NCBI GenBank assembly: GCA_030592985.1
Contig: JAUVIB010000250.1
Coordinates: 1-5,489 of the forward strand
Reading direction: 5' to 3'
From: Calditrichaceae bacterium
GTDB taxonomy: Bacteria; Calditrichota; Calditrichia; Calditrichales; Calditrichaceae
DNA: 5,489 bases
The translations under genes and the position numbers were made by a program. Shown piece by piece: positions 5,177 through 5,489 of this stretch (position 1 is the first letter of the stretch; the number at the start of each line of letters is the position of its first letter). The notes under the pieces are model-generated. The model was given only the letters and a program-made list of their open reading frames with translations. It was not told the DNA's origin and searched no databases.

Positions 5177-5181
5177 AAGGA
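5177..5181 (+). promoter_or_regulatory. Ribosome binding site supporting the TTG start of the SDR gene
   Basis: AAGGA followed by 6 nt and TTG. An in-frame TAA at 5176-5178 overlaps it, so no start further upstream is possible. Confidence 0.6.
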
Positions 5182-5187
5182 AAAAAA

Positions 5188-5489
5188 TTGGATATAAAAC
5201 AAATCCCGCGCTATACAACAAAAGAAATAGATCATTGTATGAGCATACTTACTCATCTGGTGAATAATAGTGAAGATTTTATAAAATTACCAAGAGAACA
5301 GCAAATAGAATTAATGAAAATTGCAGGACAATTATCGAAACCCGATCGTCATCAGATAAAAAAACGTAATAAAGCTACCCGTAAAAATCGCCGTCAGCAA
5401 ATTGTTAATGCGGAACGCAAAGCAAGAGCTTCAACCGGAATCCGTATGGCGAGAGAAGACGCGGTATTTACAGCTCCATTACAACTTCC
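5188..5489 (+). CDS. SDR-family oxidoreductase with N-terminal extension (partial, C-terminus off window)
   Basis: The first 100 codons only. The TTG start has a good ribosome site and an in-frame stop just upstream; the next in-frame ATG (codon 18) would cut into the first helix. Seen: a helical segment (TKEIDHCMSILTHLV, 11-25), a second helix (REQQIELMKIAGQLS, 36-50), a very basic stretch rich in K and R (51-80, including KKRNKATRKNRRQQ), then ARASTGIRMAREDAVFTAP (79-97). From memory, this series opens a group of long short-chain dehydrogenase/reductase proteins in which the basic extension is followed by a cysteine-pair zinc-ribbon-like segment and then an NAD(P)-binding Rossmann domain. 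Neither of those is inside the window, so the enzymatic call depends on that recognition. The substrate is unknown. The basic segment could bind nucleic acid or an acidic partner (inference). It is divergent from the 84-residue gene. Confidence 0.75.
   Translation, partial: MDIKQIPRYTTKEIDHCMSILTHLVNNSEDFIKLPREQQIELMKIAGQLSKPDRHQIKKRNKATRKNRRQQIVNAERKARASTGIRMAREDAVFTAPLQL

Noticed and set aside
5015..5256. Minus-strand frames reaching upstream of 5014
   Set aside because: They run through the divergent promoter region and into the SDR gene without ribosome sites. The 84-residue start has a proper one.
1..5489. CRISPR array, tRNA, rRNA, transposase or phage genes
   Set aside because: No regularly spaced repeats, cloverleaf-like segments or mobile-element proteins are seen on either strand.

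Overview
The window is an AT-rich stretch of bacterial chromosome with compact, ordinary gene spacing. No rRNA, tRNA, CRISPR array or transposase is visible. The protein set points, by inference only, to the Bacteroidota / Ignavibacteriota / Calditrichota side of bacteria. The clues are an SDR with a long basic N-terminal extension, an 84-residue 'RFKWKERVYKV' protein, a split four-helix membrane protein of a type I associate with that group, and a possible TAnnTTTG promoter box. TGA acts as a normal stop codon, because it ends the dehydrogenase at full family length.

Left block (1-2108, minus strand): a 114-residue uncharacterised protein, then a complete zinc-dependent medium-chain dehydrogenase (GTG start), then the N-terminal two thirds of a UlaG-type metallo-beta-lactamase-fold hydrolase that runs off the window. 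The last two share an ATGA overlap and the first gap is 49 bp, so this looks like one transcription unit. A dehydrogenase coupled to a lactonase-like hydrolase suggests oxidation of a sugar, polyol or sugar acid followed by ring opening, but the substrate cannot be read from sequence.

Intergenic block (2109-2577): 469 bp, very AT-rich, with no convincing complete gene. It holds two mutually exclusive hairpins, a compact GC-rich island of 47 bp carrying a possible 28-codon gene remnant, a 16-bp near-exact direct repeat spaced exactly 200 bp apart around the island, and a 17-bp palindrome. It separates the left block from the divergent DUF188 gene.

Middle block: a plus-strand YaiI/YqxD (DUF188) protein converges, with a 21-bp gap, on a minus-strand unit that reads membrane protein N-terminal part, membrane protein C-terminal part, sirtuin. 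The two membrane pieces are in the same frame and separated by a single TGA in the middle of a predicted transmembrane helix, with an ATG directly after it. This is the most unusual thing in the window. The sirtuin ATG directly follows the membrane protein's TAA.

Right block: an 84-residue minus-strand conserved small protein and a divergent plus-strand SDR oxidoreductase (TTG start, N-terminal 100 codons only) share a 173-bp regulatory region. It contains plausible promoters in both directions and an 8-bp-arm inverted repeat. I see no clear new defence or mobile system. The best leads are the in-frame stop, the GC island in the intergenic block, and the unassigned small protein at the head of the dehydrogenase/lactonase unit.
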